NCBI GenBank assembly: GCA_018384375.1
Contig: JAHAYJ010000083.1
Span: 36,304 to 85,689, forward strand
Direction: 5' to 3'
Length of the DNA: 49,386 nt
Source: Lachnospiraceae bacterium
GTDB lineage: Bacteria > Bacillota > Clostridia > Lachnospirales > Lachnospiraceae
The translations under genes were made by a program, and so were the position numbers. Shown piece after piece: positions 27,600-35,702 of this stretch (the stretch's first letter is position 1; every line of letters starts with the position of its first letter). The notes under the pieces are model-generated. The model worked only from the letters and a program-made list of their open reading frames with translations, ran no database searches and was not told the origin of the DNA.

Positions 27600-28559
27600 C
27601 TATCTTCTTGACTGTCCGCCTGAATATCTCTTTTTAGGCGTATTAATTCTCTTTACCGTCTTTGACGGCGTTGCCACAGTAATCTTTGGAACTGCTTTGA
27701 CATAATAGTAATATTCATCATCTTCAAACTGAACCTTTTCTACTCTGCTATAGTCCACGTGGAAAGCAAAGAATTCAACCACCTTGGCAATCAGCATGGA
27801 AAAAACTGTTCCAATGATTATTCCAATAATGGAAACATTCGTGTCAAACATCAGGTCTCCGACAAGCAGAATCATGACGTCCACAATTGCCCCCGCAATC
27901 ATTGCAATCGTCCATGCATAATTAATTGACATCCGTTTGATCAGATAAACAATCACGATAGTCACTGCAAATGCAAAAATTGTCAGAAGCATTTCCTTAT
28001 TGTTCAACAGACCATCCACGATATATCTCACTTTTGTAATGATGTCTTCCGTGTCCATACCGGAAAGTGCTGTTGCGCTGTCAGCAATATAACTGATCAG
28101 ATAGCTTACAATTACCCCGCACCCAACAGAGATCGCTGAAGCCGGTGTTCCGATCAATCCCATTGTAAGCGGAACAGCATATGGGATTTTCAGCACAAAG
28201 CACATCGGCGTAAGCAGCACAACCAAAGTATCCTTCGGAGAAAATCTGAAGTACAGAAGGAACAGCACCAGAAACAGCACCAGCGCAATTGCCGCACACT
28301 CCAATGATAATGCATATAAATGTAACACCGTAAATACTGCCGCCACAAAAATAATGAAATTCATTGGCATGAACGAGCACATCAATGCAACGATAAGCAC
28401 AATAGAAATATTGTCTAATCTGTGCATATAACCAATCTTACTGTTAATCATCATAAGAGAGGCAAGCGCAAGAATCAATTTCATCAACGGTTTGAGATAA
28501 ACCTCATATTTGCTAATAAAATTCTTAATATACTGTTTTACAACTAGTAATGTTGTCAT
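27600..28559 (-). CDS. Unknown multi-pass membrane protein upstream of cdaA
   Basis: A 319-residue protein I do not recognise. It has about nine to ten hydrophobic segments from residue 27 to about 265, with a short positively charged start, and ends in a basic, Tyr-rich cytosolic tail (DDEYYYYVKAVPK, then KRINTPKKRYSGGQSRR). A charge-bearing segment SPKDTLVVLLTPM and ALSGMDTEDIITKVRYIVDG lie between helices. No transporter or enzyme motif is evident. The ATG at 28559 is preferred because GAGGA precedes it; an earlier ATG overlaps the previous gene's end. It lies 13 bases after the 128-residue gene and 16 bases before cdaA. The position suggests a role with c-di-AMP synthesis or envelope growth; this is inference. 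Confidence 0.75.
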   Translation of the reverse strand: MTTLLVVKQYIKNFISKYEVYLKPLMKLILALASLMMINSKIGYMHRLDNISIVLIVALMCSFMPMNFIIFVAAVFTVLHLYALSLECAAIALVLFLVLFLLYFRFSPKDTLVVLLTPMCFVLKIPYAVPLTMGLIGTPASAISVGCGVIVSYLISYIADSATALSGMDTEDIITKVRYIVDGLLNNKEMLLTIFAFAVTIVIVYLIKRMSINYAWTIAMIAGAIVDVMILLVGDLMFDTNVSIIGIIIGTVFSMLIAKVVEFFAFHVDYSRVEKVQFEDDEYYYYVKAVPKITVATPSKTVKRINTPKKRYSGGQSRR

Positions 28560-28572
28560 AGGAACTTCCTCA

Positions 28573-28959
28573 TCATTTATCATACATATTTGCTAATTTT
28601 TTTAAATTGTCGTAGTAATGTCTCAGGCTCTTTCTGGCTTTATTATATCTACTTGCAAAAACCACATAAGAAATAACGCCGTACGCTCCTACGACGCATA
28701 AATATAGAATAATCACACTTTTGCCGAATTTCAGCAAATCCATTTTATAAATGTCTTGCATAAAATCCTCAAAGTGATATAGAACATACACCGCAAATAC
28801 TGCCAAAAAAGATATCGTAGCCGCAATCACTGATTTCAAAACCTGAAACCCGATATAGTCTCCCCTGAAATAGTGCGTGATAGAAATATCCTTTTTCCCC
28901 TCATGCCCTTCATAGGAAGCCATCTTTGTCATAAGAATGACTTTTTCTTCATTTATCAT
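28573..28959 (-). CDS. Unknown small membrane protein (two helices)
   Basis: A 128-residue protein not recognised by family. A hydrophilic N-terminus (MTKMASYEGHEGKKD region) leads to two hydrophobic helices (about 40-62 and 80-105), then a basic, amphipathic tail with SLRHYYDNLKKLANMYDK that may form a helix on the membrane face. The ATG at 28959 has AAAGG 8 bases upstream; an internal ATG nine codons later has a weaker site. It precedes the 319-residue membrane protein by 13 bases, and the two look like a pair, either parts of one complex or a stabiliser and its partner. It follows the flagellar zinc-ribbon gene on the same strand after a 49-base gap. Confidence 0.7.
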   Translation of the reverse strand: MINEEKVILMTKMASYEGHEGKKDISITHYFRGDYIGFQVLKSVIAATISFLAVFAVYVLYHFEDFMQDIYKMDLLKFGKSVIILYLCVVGAYGVISYVVFASRYNKARKSLRHYYDNLKKLANMYDK

Positions 28960-29008
28960 ATATTTACCTTTCAGCCGCAGCTCTTACTATTTACTGCCGC
29001 CCATTCAC

Positions 29009-29416
29009 CTAAAGATAACGCATTCTGTCCTTATCTCTGGCTGTCGTAACCTTCTTTTCAGGCTCCGGAGCCTTGTTCTGCCCCATTACGCTTTTAAATC
29101 CATTTGCCATATCCATTTTACATTTTTCACAAAAACGCCCGGCACGAATCATTGCACCGCAGCTCTCACAAGGGATTCTGATCGGTGAGTCATCCGCAAA
29201 CTGCAGACGTTCCTCCCGAATCCACTGATGAATCTGACTTGTATCAACATCACATTCGGTTGAAACCTCATGAATATCTGCTCCATGATGTTCCTGTACA
29301 TATTTCTTAACCTCTTGAAATTTAGACTCCTGTTCTTCTCTGCATTTAGGGCACATAATGGGTCCTGCCACATAGTTGAAAATCCTGCCACATTTTCTAC
29401 AATTACGTACATTCAT
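29009..29416 (-). CDS. Flagellar operon protein, zinc-ribbon type (YvyF/TIGR03826-like)
   Basis: A 135-residue protein with two four-cysteine zinc knuckles: CRKCGRIF with CPKC near the N-terminus (residues 6-25), and CESCG with CEKC towards the C-terminus (about 83-99). Between them is a helical segment with SQIHQWIREERLQF, resembling a small HTH. This arrangement matches the YvyF/TIGR03826 family found next to comF in flagellated Bacilli and Clostridia and thought to be a flagellar regulator. AGGAGG with ideal spacing gives strong translation. It follows comFC by 18 bases, as in the family's usual neighbourhood. The precise function is unproven. Confidence 0.85.
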   Translation of the reverse strand: MNVRNCRKCGRIFNYVAGPIMCPKCREEQESKFQEVKKYVQEHHGADIHEVSTECDVDTSQIHQWIREERLQFADDSPIRIPCESCGAMIRAGRFCEKCKMDMANGFKSVMGQNKAPEPEKKVTTARDKDRMRYL

Positions 29417-29434
29417 AATTTATACCTCCTGGAT

Positions 29435-30145
29435 CTACATTCCCCGCCCGATGGTTAATGACAAAAAAAATACTTTTTTAATGCCGGCTTCTTTTAAAAC
29501 ACCGGTCATTGCGTCAATCGTACTGCCTGTAGTATAGATATCGTCAATAATAACAATCGTATTTAATTTTACATCATTTTGCCGGATTTTAAAAGCCCTT
29601 TTCAAATTATTTTGCCTTTCTGTATGGGTCAGGTTTTTAAGGGGCTGTGTTCTTTTTACTCTCTGTATCAATTTTGTGTTTAGTGGTATTCCGGAATGTC
29701 TTGAAAGTTCTCTCGCAATCAGTTCCGACTGATTATATCCCCTTTTTCTCATACGTGAGGAATGAATTGGTACAGGTACCAATGCATCAGGATCTACCAT
29801 TCTAAGCCAGCTCTTCTTTTTTTCATATAAATCTTTCCCATAAAAAGCTGCATATTCCATTCTTCCCGCATATTTAAACCGAAAGACCGAATCCGACATA
29901 CTTCCGTAATCATAAAGTGCTGCCCCTTGCACATACAGGTGTGTTCTTTTCCCGCAGTCGTCGCAGTATTCCTTCTCATCTCTTTTCAGCTGCTTACCGC
30001 ATTTCATGCAAAATGGTTCCTTGATGTATATGATTCTTTTTTTACAACTGTCACAAACATGCTCCCCTGGGCGATTCACGATCTCATCGCAGACCACGCA
30101 TCTACCCGGGAACAAAAGAATGAATGGATCCATTTTTACTGCCAT
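29435..30145 (-). CDS. comFC: ComFC-like phosphoribosyltransferase-fold protein
   Basis: A 236-residue ComF family protein. The N-terminal zinc-binding part carries CVVC, CDSC, CMKC and CDDC pairs (about residues 17-70), and the C-terminal phosphoribosyltransferase domain has the PRPP loop VVIIDDIYTTGSTIDAM. In B. subtilis ComFC supports natural transformation, and in other bacteria it is a DNA-uptake accessory; here no other competence gene is in view. Its ATG lies inside recD2 with a 10-base overlap and GGAGG upstream, so it is translationally coupled to the helicase. The pairing of a RecD2 helicase with ComFC is consistent with DNA metabolism. Confidence 0.88.
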   Translation of the reverse strand: MAVKMDPFILLFPGRCVVCDEIVNRPGEHVCDSCKKRIIYIKEPFCMKCGKQLKRDEKEYCDDCGKRTHLYVQGAALYDYGSMSDSVFRFKYAGRMEYAAFYGKDLYEKKKSWLRMVDPDALVPVPIHSSRMRKRGYNQSELIARELSRHSGIPLNTKLIQRVKRTQPLKNLTHTERQNNLKRAFKIRQNDVKLNTIVIIDDIYTTGSTIDAMTGVLKEAGIKKVFFLSLTIGRGM

Positions 30146-32382
30146 CCCGCCTCCGTTTCCCCAACTTCTCTGATTCTGTCATTCAAACTGGTATAGCGCC
30201 TGTGATGTCTTTCGTTCTTGATCATCTCCTGCAAGGTCTTGCTGCTTCCCAGTATGGTGACACATTTTCTTGCTCTTGTTACTGCTGTATATAAAAGATT
30301 TCTGTTAAACAGCATTTGGGGGCCTGCCAGAAGTGGCAAAATGACTGCCGGATACTCACTTCCCTGGGATTTGTGTATGGTGATTGCATAGGCAAGTTCA
30401 AGTTCATCCAACTGTGAAAAAGGATATTCCACCCGCCGATGCTCATCAAATTCCACAGTAAGGAGCTGTGCTGTCTCATTAATATCTGCCACAATTCCCA
30501 TATCGCCGTTAAAAATCCCCGTACCTTTATCAATCGGTATTCTGTATTTGCTTAATATTTCCCAGGTGATCTGATAATTGTTCTTGATCTGCATGACTTT
30601 GTCTCCCTCGCGGAAAAGGCGTTCTCCTGCAAAATACTCCTTTTTATCCGGTGAAGGAGGATTTAAATATTTCTGAAGAATCTCATTTAAAACAATTGCA
30701 CCTAGATTCCCTTTTCGCATTGGAGTCAGCACCTGGATATCGTAAGGCTTCGCCTCCACATAAGGCGGCATTTTTTCCCGGATAAGCTGAATCATGTGTT
30801 TATAGATCACATTTACGTCGCTTCTCTCTAAAAAGAAAAAATCTCTGCTTTTATTATTCAGTTCGATCTGTTCTCCTCGATTGATCTTATGCGCATTGAC
30901 CACAATATCACTTTCACCGGCCTGGCGAAAAATCTTTTTCAAAATCACTACTGGAAAAGCCTGACTATCGATCAGATCCTGTAGAACCTGCCCCGGTCCC
31001 ACACTCGGAAGCTGATCCACATCCCCAACCATGATCAGTCTGGTTCCCACACTGATTGCGCTTAACAGTGCTCGAAACAAATGAATATCTACCATAGACA
31101 TTTCATCAATAATAATAACGTCTGCTTCCAGTGGATTTTCTTCATTTCTTTCAAATTGTGCATTTCTTCCCTCTTCTACCGCTCCGTTGATTTCAAGCAA
31201 TCGATGAATGGTACGTGCTTCATAACCCGTGGCCTCCGTCATTCTTTTTGCCGCCCTCCCCGTCGGTGCTGCCAGCAGAATATCCATTCCTTCCATTTCA
31301 AAATAACGAATGATGGTATTGATCGTGGTGGTCTTCCCCGTACCCGGACCGCCCGACAAAATCATCAGCCCGGATTTCACGCTTTCCAATACCGCCTGTT
31401 TCTGCAATTCATCCAGCTCTATGTCCTGTTCCTCTTCCAAACTCCGAAGAAGGGTTCTGACTTTTTCTTCCTGTATCGGCAAAAGATCCTCTGTCGCTTT
31501 TACATTCAGATCATGGAGCATCCGGGCACAGCTTAACTCGGCATAATAATAAGGCAGGGAATATACTCTTTTCTCCTCTCCTTTTAATTTAATTACAAGC
31601 TTTTTTTCCACAGCAAGATTGGATATCTGAGGCTCTATAGCCTCTTTTGCCACCCCGAGAAGCAAGGATGTATGTTCCTTTAACACGTCTGCCGGCAGAT
31701 AGGTATGTCCTTCTGCCGTTGCCTGTAAAAGTGTATATAAAATACCGCTCCGAATTCGGTAATCAGAATCTGTGTGTATACCGATTCTGGTTGCAATTTC
31801 ATCCGCGATCCGAAAACCAACTCCATCGATATCCTCTGCAAGGCGGTAAGGGTTTTCCTGCATGACGCTGTATAGATTCATACCATAACGGTTATATATT
31901 TTTATGGCAAGTGTATTGGAAATACCATATTTTTGTAAAAACAGGAAAGCCTCTCTCATATCCTTTTTATCAATGATCTGTTCTGCAATTTCCTGTGCCT
32001 TGCGTTCGCTGATCCCCTTAACCTCTGCAAGCCTCTCCGGTTCTTCCTCAATGATTCTAAAGGTTTCATTTCCAAACTTTTTAACAATTCTGGAAGCAAG
32101 TGTTTCCCCAATTCCTTTGATTGCACCGGAGCCCAGATATCGCTCCATACTTACTGCATCATCCGGTATGGATATACAATATTTCTCTACTTTTAATTGG
32201 TGTCCATAGACCGGATGCTCTACATAATTTCCGGTAAGCTCCAGGGTTTCTCCTGCTTCAACAGACTGGAAATTTCCTACGCAGACTAATTCATCTCCCT
32301 CCGTGACGAATGAAAGAACCGTATAACCGTTTTCTCTATTCTGATAAATGATATGATCCACATATCCCCTGACTGTTTCCAA
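30136..32382 (-). CDS. recD2: RecD2-type ATP-dependent 5'-3' DNA helicase
   Basis: A 748-residue SF1B helicase of the RecD2 (YrrC) type, acting in repair without RecBC. It has an N-terminal extension with OB-like and helix-hairpin-helix parts (ALKIY and IKGIGETLASRIVKKFG, about 90-115), then the motor: Walker A GGPGTGKTTTINTI (around residue 345), motif II IIIDEMSMVD, GDVDQLPSVGPGQVL, and motifs V/VI with AITIHKSQGSEYPAVILPL and NLLYTAVTRARKCV. The start codon is TTG (32380-32382) with AGGAGG 6 bases upstream and no nearby ATG alternative, so TTG is well supported. It heads the long minus-strand run that ends after leuA. Confidence 0.95.
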   Translation of the reverse strand: METVRGYVDHIIYQNRENGYTVLSFVTEGDELVCVGNFQSVEAGETLELTGNYVEHPVYGHQLKVEKYCISIPDDAVSMERYLGSGAIKGIGETLASRIVKKFGNETFRIIEEEPERLAEVKGISERKAQEIAEQIIDKKDMREAFLFLQKYGISNTLAIKIYNRYGMNLYSVMQENPYRLAEDIDGVGFRIADEIATRIGIHTDSDYRIRSGILYTLLQATAEGHTYLPADVLKEHTSLLLGVAKEAIEPQISNLAVEKKLVIKLKGEEKRVYSLPYYYAELSCARMLHDLNVKATEDLLPIQEEKVRTLLRSLEEEQDIELDELQKQAVLESVKSGLMILSGGPGTGKTTTINTIIRYFEMEGMDILLAAPTGRAAKRMTEATGYEARTIHRLLEINGAVEEGRNAQFERNEENPLEADVIIIDEMSMVDIHLFRALLSAISVGTRLIMVGDVDQLPSVGPGQVLQDLIDSQAFPVVILKKIFRQAGESDIVVNAHKINRGEQIELNNKSRDFFFLERSDVNVIYKHMIQLIREKMPPYVEAKPYDIQVLTPMRKGNLGAIVLNEILQKYLNPPSPDKKEYFAGERLFREGDKVMQIKNNYQITWEILSKYRIPIDKGTGIFNGDMGIVADINETAQLLTVEFDEHRRVEYPFSQLDELELAYAITIHKSQGSEYPAVILPLLAGPQMLFNRNLLYTAVTRARKCVTILGSSKTLQEMIKNERHHRRYTSLNDRIREVGETEAGWQ

Positions 32383-32405
32383 AACAAACCTCCTGCTTAT
32401 CTCAT

Positions 32406-32451
32406 AAAAAGGCTGCCAAACAAGACGGTCTCCCGTCTCATAATGGCAGCC
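32406..32451 (-). terminator. Terminator after the flagellar rod genes
   Basis: On the minus strand GGCTGCC (from 32451) pairs with GGCAGCC (to 32411), enclosing a second stem AGACGG...CCGTCT, then five T (32406-32410). It separates the mreB-flgF-flgG-flgJ run from recD2. Confidence 0.82.
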
Positions 32452-32478
32452 CTATGATTCTCTATAATTGTATAAGCT

Positions 32479-32832
32479 CTAAAGCCCGTAATTCCGTTTC
32501 ATCTGCTCATATAGCATTTGTGCAAGCCCAAGTCCCTGCGTTTCTGTGGAGGTTGATGCCAGCTTCTGAATTGCAGAATCCTTAAAATAATCTACCAGAT
32601 TATCATTCGGATCGCTATCCTCTTCGCCCTTCACACAGTCTACGGTTTTCTCCATTTCCTTGAATACCTGTTCCAGAAAATAGGCTTCAAACTGCTTACA
32701 GGCATCAAGCAATTCATCATCTGTTGCCTGTGAATAGTCAGTGCTGTCAAGTTTTTCCTTCAGCTTTGTTTCCTCTGTATTCTGATTCTGCACATAATCC
32801 GTATATAAAGAAGAAATTCCACCAATATCCAT
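32479..32832 (-). CDS. flgJ: Rod-binding FlgJ-like protein (no muramidase domain)
   Basis: A 117-residue protein with the rod-binding signature DDELLDACKQFEAYFLEQVFKEM, followed by DNLVDYFKDSAIQKLASTSTETQGLGLAQMLYEQMK. It equals only the N-terminal half of proteobacterial FlgJ; the glucosaminidase half is missing, as is usual in Firmicutes, so another enzyme must open the wall for the rod. It helps cap or assemble the flagellar rod. The gene is the last of the mreB-flgF-flgG-flgJ run, 49 bases after flgG, and is followed by a terminator. Confidence 0.88.
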   Translation of the reverse strand: MDIGGISSLYTDYVQNQNTEETKLKEKLDSTDYSQATDDELLDACKQFEAYFLEQVFKEMEKTVDCVKGEEDSDPNDNLVDYFKDSAIQKLASTSTETQGLGLAQMLYEQMKRNYGL

Positions 32833-32881
32833 AGCCTGTTCCTCTCTCTTAAACTAACATTCAACCGCGAAGTACCTTTCA

Positions 32882-33700
32882 TTATCTCTTCAGGTTATTG
32901 GCTGTCTGCATCATTTCATCTGTAGTTGTGATTGCTTTTGAATTCATTTCATATGCACGCTGTGCTACGATCAGGTTCACCATTTCATCTGCAACCTGGA
33001 CATTAGATCCCTCCAGATACCCCTGAACGACCCTGCTTTTGGTCAGATTCCTGTTCGTTGCTTCATTCATGACAGTTCCACTTGCAGCAGATGCTTCCCA
33101 AAGAGTATCTCCCTTGCGCACCAGACCGCCAGGATTATTAAACTGATATAATCCTATGGTAACTCCAAGAGATCTCGGATTATTCTGTGCATCTGGGTAA
33201 CAGATTGTACCGTCACCGGTAATCGTTACTTTACTGGTAACGTAGTTGGAATTCAGAGTAATCGTTCTTCCCGTAGAACTGAGAACAGGAAGACCATCCT
33301 GATTTGTCAGGATCACCCCGCCTCCACTATTGGTTGCCCAGGTAAAATCACCGTTTCTTGTATAATATGTATTTCCATCGCTTCCACGAACTGCGAAGTA
33401 TCCGTCCCCCTCAATTGCAAAAGCGGTATCACTCTCTGATGAAAGAAGGCTTCCTTGTGTAAAAATCGAATTAATGGAAGAGTTTCTCACACCAAGTCCA
33501 ACCTGGGAGCTTGTGGGCTTAGGGTCTCCATTTGCCGTAGTTGTTGCTGTCTGAAGCGTCTGATAAAGCAGGGACTTAAACTGTGCCGCCTGTGCCTTAT
33601 ATCCGACAGTATTTACATTTGCCAGATTGTTTGCGATGGTATCTACATTTGTCTGCTGGGCATTCATGCCCGTAGCTGCGCTCCATAAACTTCTAACCAT
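32882..33700 (-). CDS. flgG: Flagellar distal rod protein FlgG-type
   Basis: A 272-residue flagellar rod/hook family protein. The N-terminal signature is SLWSAATGMNAQQTNVDTIANNLANVNTVGYK and the C-terminal one EMVNLIVAQRAYEMNSKAITTTDEMMQTANNL, which form the coiled-coil pair of axial proteins. A central variable region of about 150 residues lies between. FlgG is the distal rod, exported by the flagellar type III system. Ten bases after flgF. In B. subtilis the equivalent gene in this mbl-linked cluster is flhP. Confidence 0.92.
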   Translation of the reverse strand: MVRSLWSAATGMNAQQTNVDTIANNLANVNTVGYKAQAAQFKSLLYQTLQTATTTANGDPKPTSSQVGLGVRNSSINSIFTQGSLLSSESDTAFAIEGDGYFAVRGSDGNTYYTRNGDFTWATNSGGGVILTNQDGLPVLSSTGRTITLNSNYVTSKVTITGDGTICYPDAQNNPRSLGVTIGLYQFNNPGGLVRKGDTLWEASAASGTVMNEATNRNLTKSRVVQGYLEGSNVQVADEMVNLIVAQRAYEMNSKAITTTDEMMQTANNLKR

Positions 33701-33710
33701 ATGCTACCTC

Positions 33711-34487
33711 CTAAATCCTTCCAAGCTGGTTTGCCGCAATATCAAGTGTACCGTCATAGGTCGTAATTACCTTTTGATTACTTTCATATGCTCTGGAAAC
33801 TGTAATCATGTTGACCATCTCTGTCACCACTGAAATATTGGAAGTCTCCAGATAACCGGAGTAAATCTGCGCTGCAGACTCTTTTTCTTTAGCGCCTTCT
33901 ACAGGCTGATAATAATTTTCACCATATCGCTCCAGATAATTATAATCCTCAAAATCAGTGACCTGAATCGTCGCAACGACTTTGTCATCCTGCAGGATCT
34001 GCCCACTTCTGTTGATTGTTGTAGACTTAACCGGATCAATTTTAATATGTTGTCCGCTTTTATCCAGCACAAAGTCTCCATCCTGTGTCACGAGATAGCC
34101 TTCCTGTGTCAGGGTAAAATTGCCGTCTCTGGTATACTTTGTTGATTTTTCGCCATTCTTATTTGTAAATTCAACTGCAAAAAAGCCCTGATCACTTAAT
34201 GCCAGATCAAAGGTATTGTTTGTTGTCTTAAGGGGGCCTTGCGAAAAGTCTGTATAGCCCTCACCAATCTTAACACCCGGATTATTTACACCAAGCCTCT
34301 TTGCCAACGGATAACCTTCCGTTACGTCTTTGATCTTATATGCCAGAACAGAATCAAAGGACTGACTTGTGGCTCCCTCCTTCTTATATCCGTTCGTATC
34401 TGCATTTGCAAGATTGTTGGTAAGCACATCCATCCTATGCTGTTCATTTACCATGCCTGTATAGGCAGTATACAGTCCCTTTACCAT
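33711..34487 (-). CDS. flgF: Flagellar hook-basal body protein (FlgF/FlhO-like)
   Basis: A 258-residue axial protein related to FlgG, with N-terminal GLYTAYTGMVNEQHRMDVLTNNLANADTNGYK and C-terminal SNISVVTEMVNMITVSRAYESNQKVITTYD motifs. It is the FlgF or FlhO-type rod partner of the next gene. The N-terminal DVLTNNLANADTNGYK has the typical asparagine-rich turn. It lies 34 bases after the MreB-type gene, reproducing the B. subtilis mbl-flhO-flhP order, which supports the assignment and a proximal-rod role. Confidence 0.88.
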   Translation of the reverse strand: MVKGLYTAYTGMVNEQHRMDVLTNNLANADTNGYKKEGATSQSFDSVLAYKIKDVTEGYPLAKRLGVNNPGVKIGEGYTDFSQGPLKTTNNTFDLALSDQGFFAVEFTNKNGEKSTKYTRDGNFTLTQEGYLVTQDGDFVLDKSGQHIKIDPVKSTTINRSGQILQDDKVVATIQVTDFEDYNYLERYGENYYQPVEGAKEKESAAQIYSGYLETSNISVVTEMVNMITVSRAYESNQKVITTYDGTLDIAANQLGRI

Positions 34488-34521
34488 AAGACACCCTTCT
34501 TCCCTACAGCTTCCCTATCGT

Positions 34522-35514
34522 TTACTCATCCTTATAGCCGGCCAAAAACTCTACATATTTCCCCGTTCCGATTGCAACCGCAGTCATCGGATCCTCTGCC
34601 GTCATCGTGTTGATTCCCGTTTTCTCAGCAATCAGATCCTCCAGTCCTCGCAGAAGACTACCACCACCGGTAAGGACAATACCTCTGTCTGCAATATCAG
34701 CCGCAAGCTCAGGGGGCGTTTTTTCCAGAACACTGTGAATCGTCTCAATAATCTGCGCTGTGGTTTCTTTTAATGCTTCTTCCGTCTCCTCCGAAGAAAC
34801 CTTAATCGTCTTCGGTAGACCTGTTACAAGGTTACGGCCTCTCACATCCATATAATCCACCTCAGAACGCTTAAAAGCCGAACCAATCTTAATCTTAATA
34901 TCCTCTGCCGTTCTTTCTCCAATCAGAAGATTATGCTTTTTACGCATATACCTTACCAGTGCTTCGTCAAAATCATCCCCGGCAATCTTTATGGAAGCGC
35001 TGACAACTGTTCCACCAAGAGAAATAACCGCAATATCAGAGGTACCGCCTCCGATATCGACAATCATATTTCCGCAGGGCTTTGAAATATCAATTCCTGC
35101 ACCAATGGCTGCTGCAATGGGTTCCTCTATAATGGAAACCTCTCTGGCTCCTGCCTGAAGGGTCGCATCCTCTACCGCTTTCTTCTCTACCTCCGTAACA
35201 CCACTGGGTACACATACCGCAATCCTGGGCTTCCGGAAGGTTTTCTTTCCCAACGCTTTCTGAATGAAATATTTCATCATCTGCTCGGTGACTCGATAGT
35301 CAGAAATAACACCCTGACGTAAAGGGCGAACAGCTACAATATTGCCGGGTGTTCTTCCCAACATCAGTCTTGCATCCTCTCCGATTGCTTTAATCTTGTT
35401 GGTATCTCTATCAAAAGCTACAACCGAGGGTTCCTTTAAAACAACGCCTCTCCCTCTGATGTAAACCAATATACTAGCGGTTCCTAAATCGATTCCGATA
35501 TCTGTGTACTGCAT
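34522..35514 (-). CDS. mreB: Rod shape-determining protein of the MreB/Mbl family
   Basis: A 330-residue bacterial actin that orients lateral wall synthesis. Phosphate-1 motif DIGIDLGTASILVYI, the connecting segment RTPGNIVAVRPLRQGVISDY, phosphate-2 VDIGGGTSDIAVISLGG and the adenosine motif LTGGGSLLRGLEDLI are all present. The product fits MreB by sequence, and its genomic partners (flgF/flgG-like genes) match the B. subtilis mbl locus rather than mreBCD, since no mreC or mreD is seen here. ATG with AAAGGGG upstream. It has its own promoter and starts the flagellar-rod run, linking cell shape and flagellar assembly genes in one transcript. Confidence 0.93.
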   Translation of the reverse strand: MQYTDIGIDLGTASILVYIRGRGVVLKEPSVVAFDRDTNKIKAIGEDARLMLGRTPGNIVAVRPLRQGVISDYRVTEQMMKYFIQKALGKKTFRKPRIAVCVPSGVTEVEKKAVEDATLQAGAREVSIIEEPIAAAIGAGIDISKPCGNMIVDIGGGTSDIAVISLGGTVVSASIKIAGDDFDEALVRYMRKKHNLLIGERTAEDIKIKIGSAFKRSEVDYMDVRGRNLVTGLPKTIKVSSEETEEALKETTAQIIETIHSVLEKTPPELAADIADRGIVLTGGGSLLRGLEDLIAEKTGINTMTAEDPMTAVAIGTGKYVEFLAGYKDE

Positions 35515-35586
35515 GCCATGTACCCCTTTCTATAAGTTCTCTATTTCTAATATAATAATTTCGTATAATCAGACGCATACAAAAAT

Positions 35587-35614
35587 ATTATAACCGATAG
35601 AAATACTTTTTCAA
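35587..35614 (-). promoter_or_regulatory. Sigma-A promoter for mreB/mbl and rod genes
   Basis: On the minus strand TTGAAA (35609-35614), a 16-base spacer and a perfect TATAAT (35587-35592), giving a leader of about 65 bases. Confidence 0.7.
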
Positions 35615-35636
35615 AGGGATTTCATAAAAAATTAAC

Positions 35637-35689
35637 AAAAAAAGGACGCAACATTAAAAACGGTTCCATCCGCCTTAAAATCTGCGTCC
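35637..35689 (-). terminator. uvrA terminator
   Basis: On the minus strand GGACGCA (35683-35689) pairs with TGCGTCC (35644-35650) around a 32-base loop that may itself fold, then seven T (35637-35643). It ends the uvrB-uvrA run. Confidence 0.75.
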
Positions 35690-35702
35690 ATGCTTGTATT
35701 TT

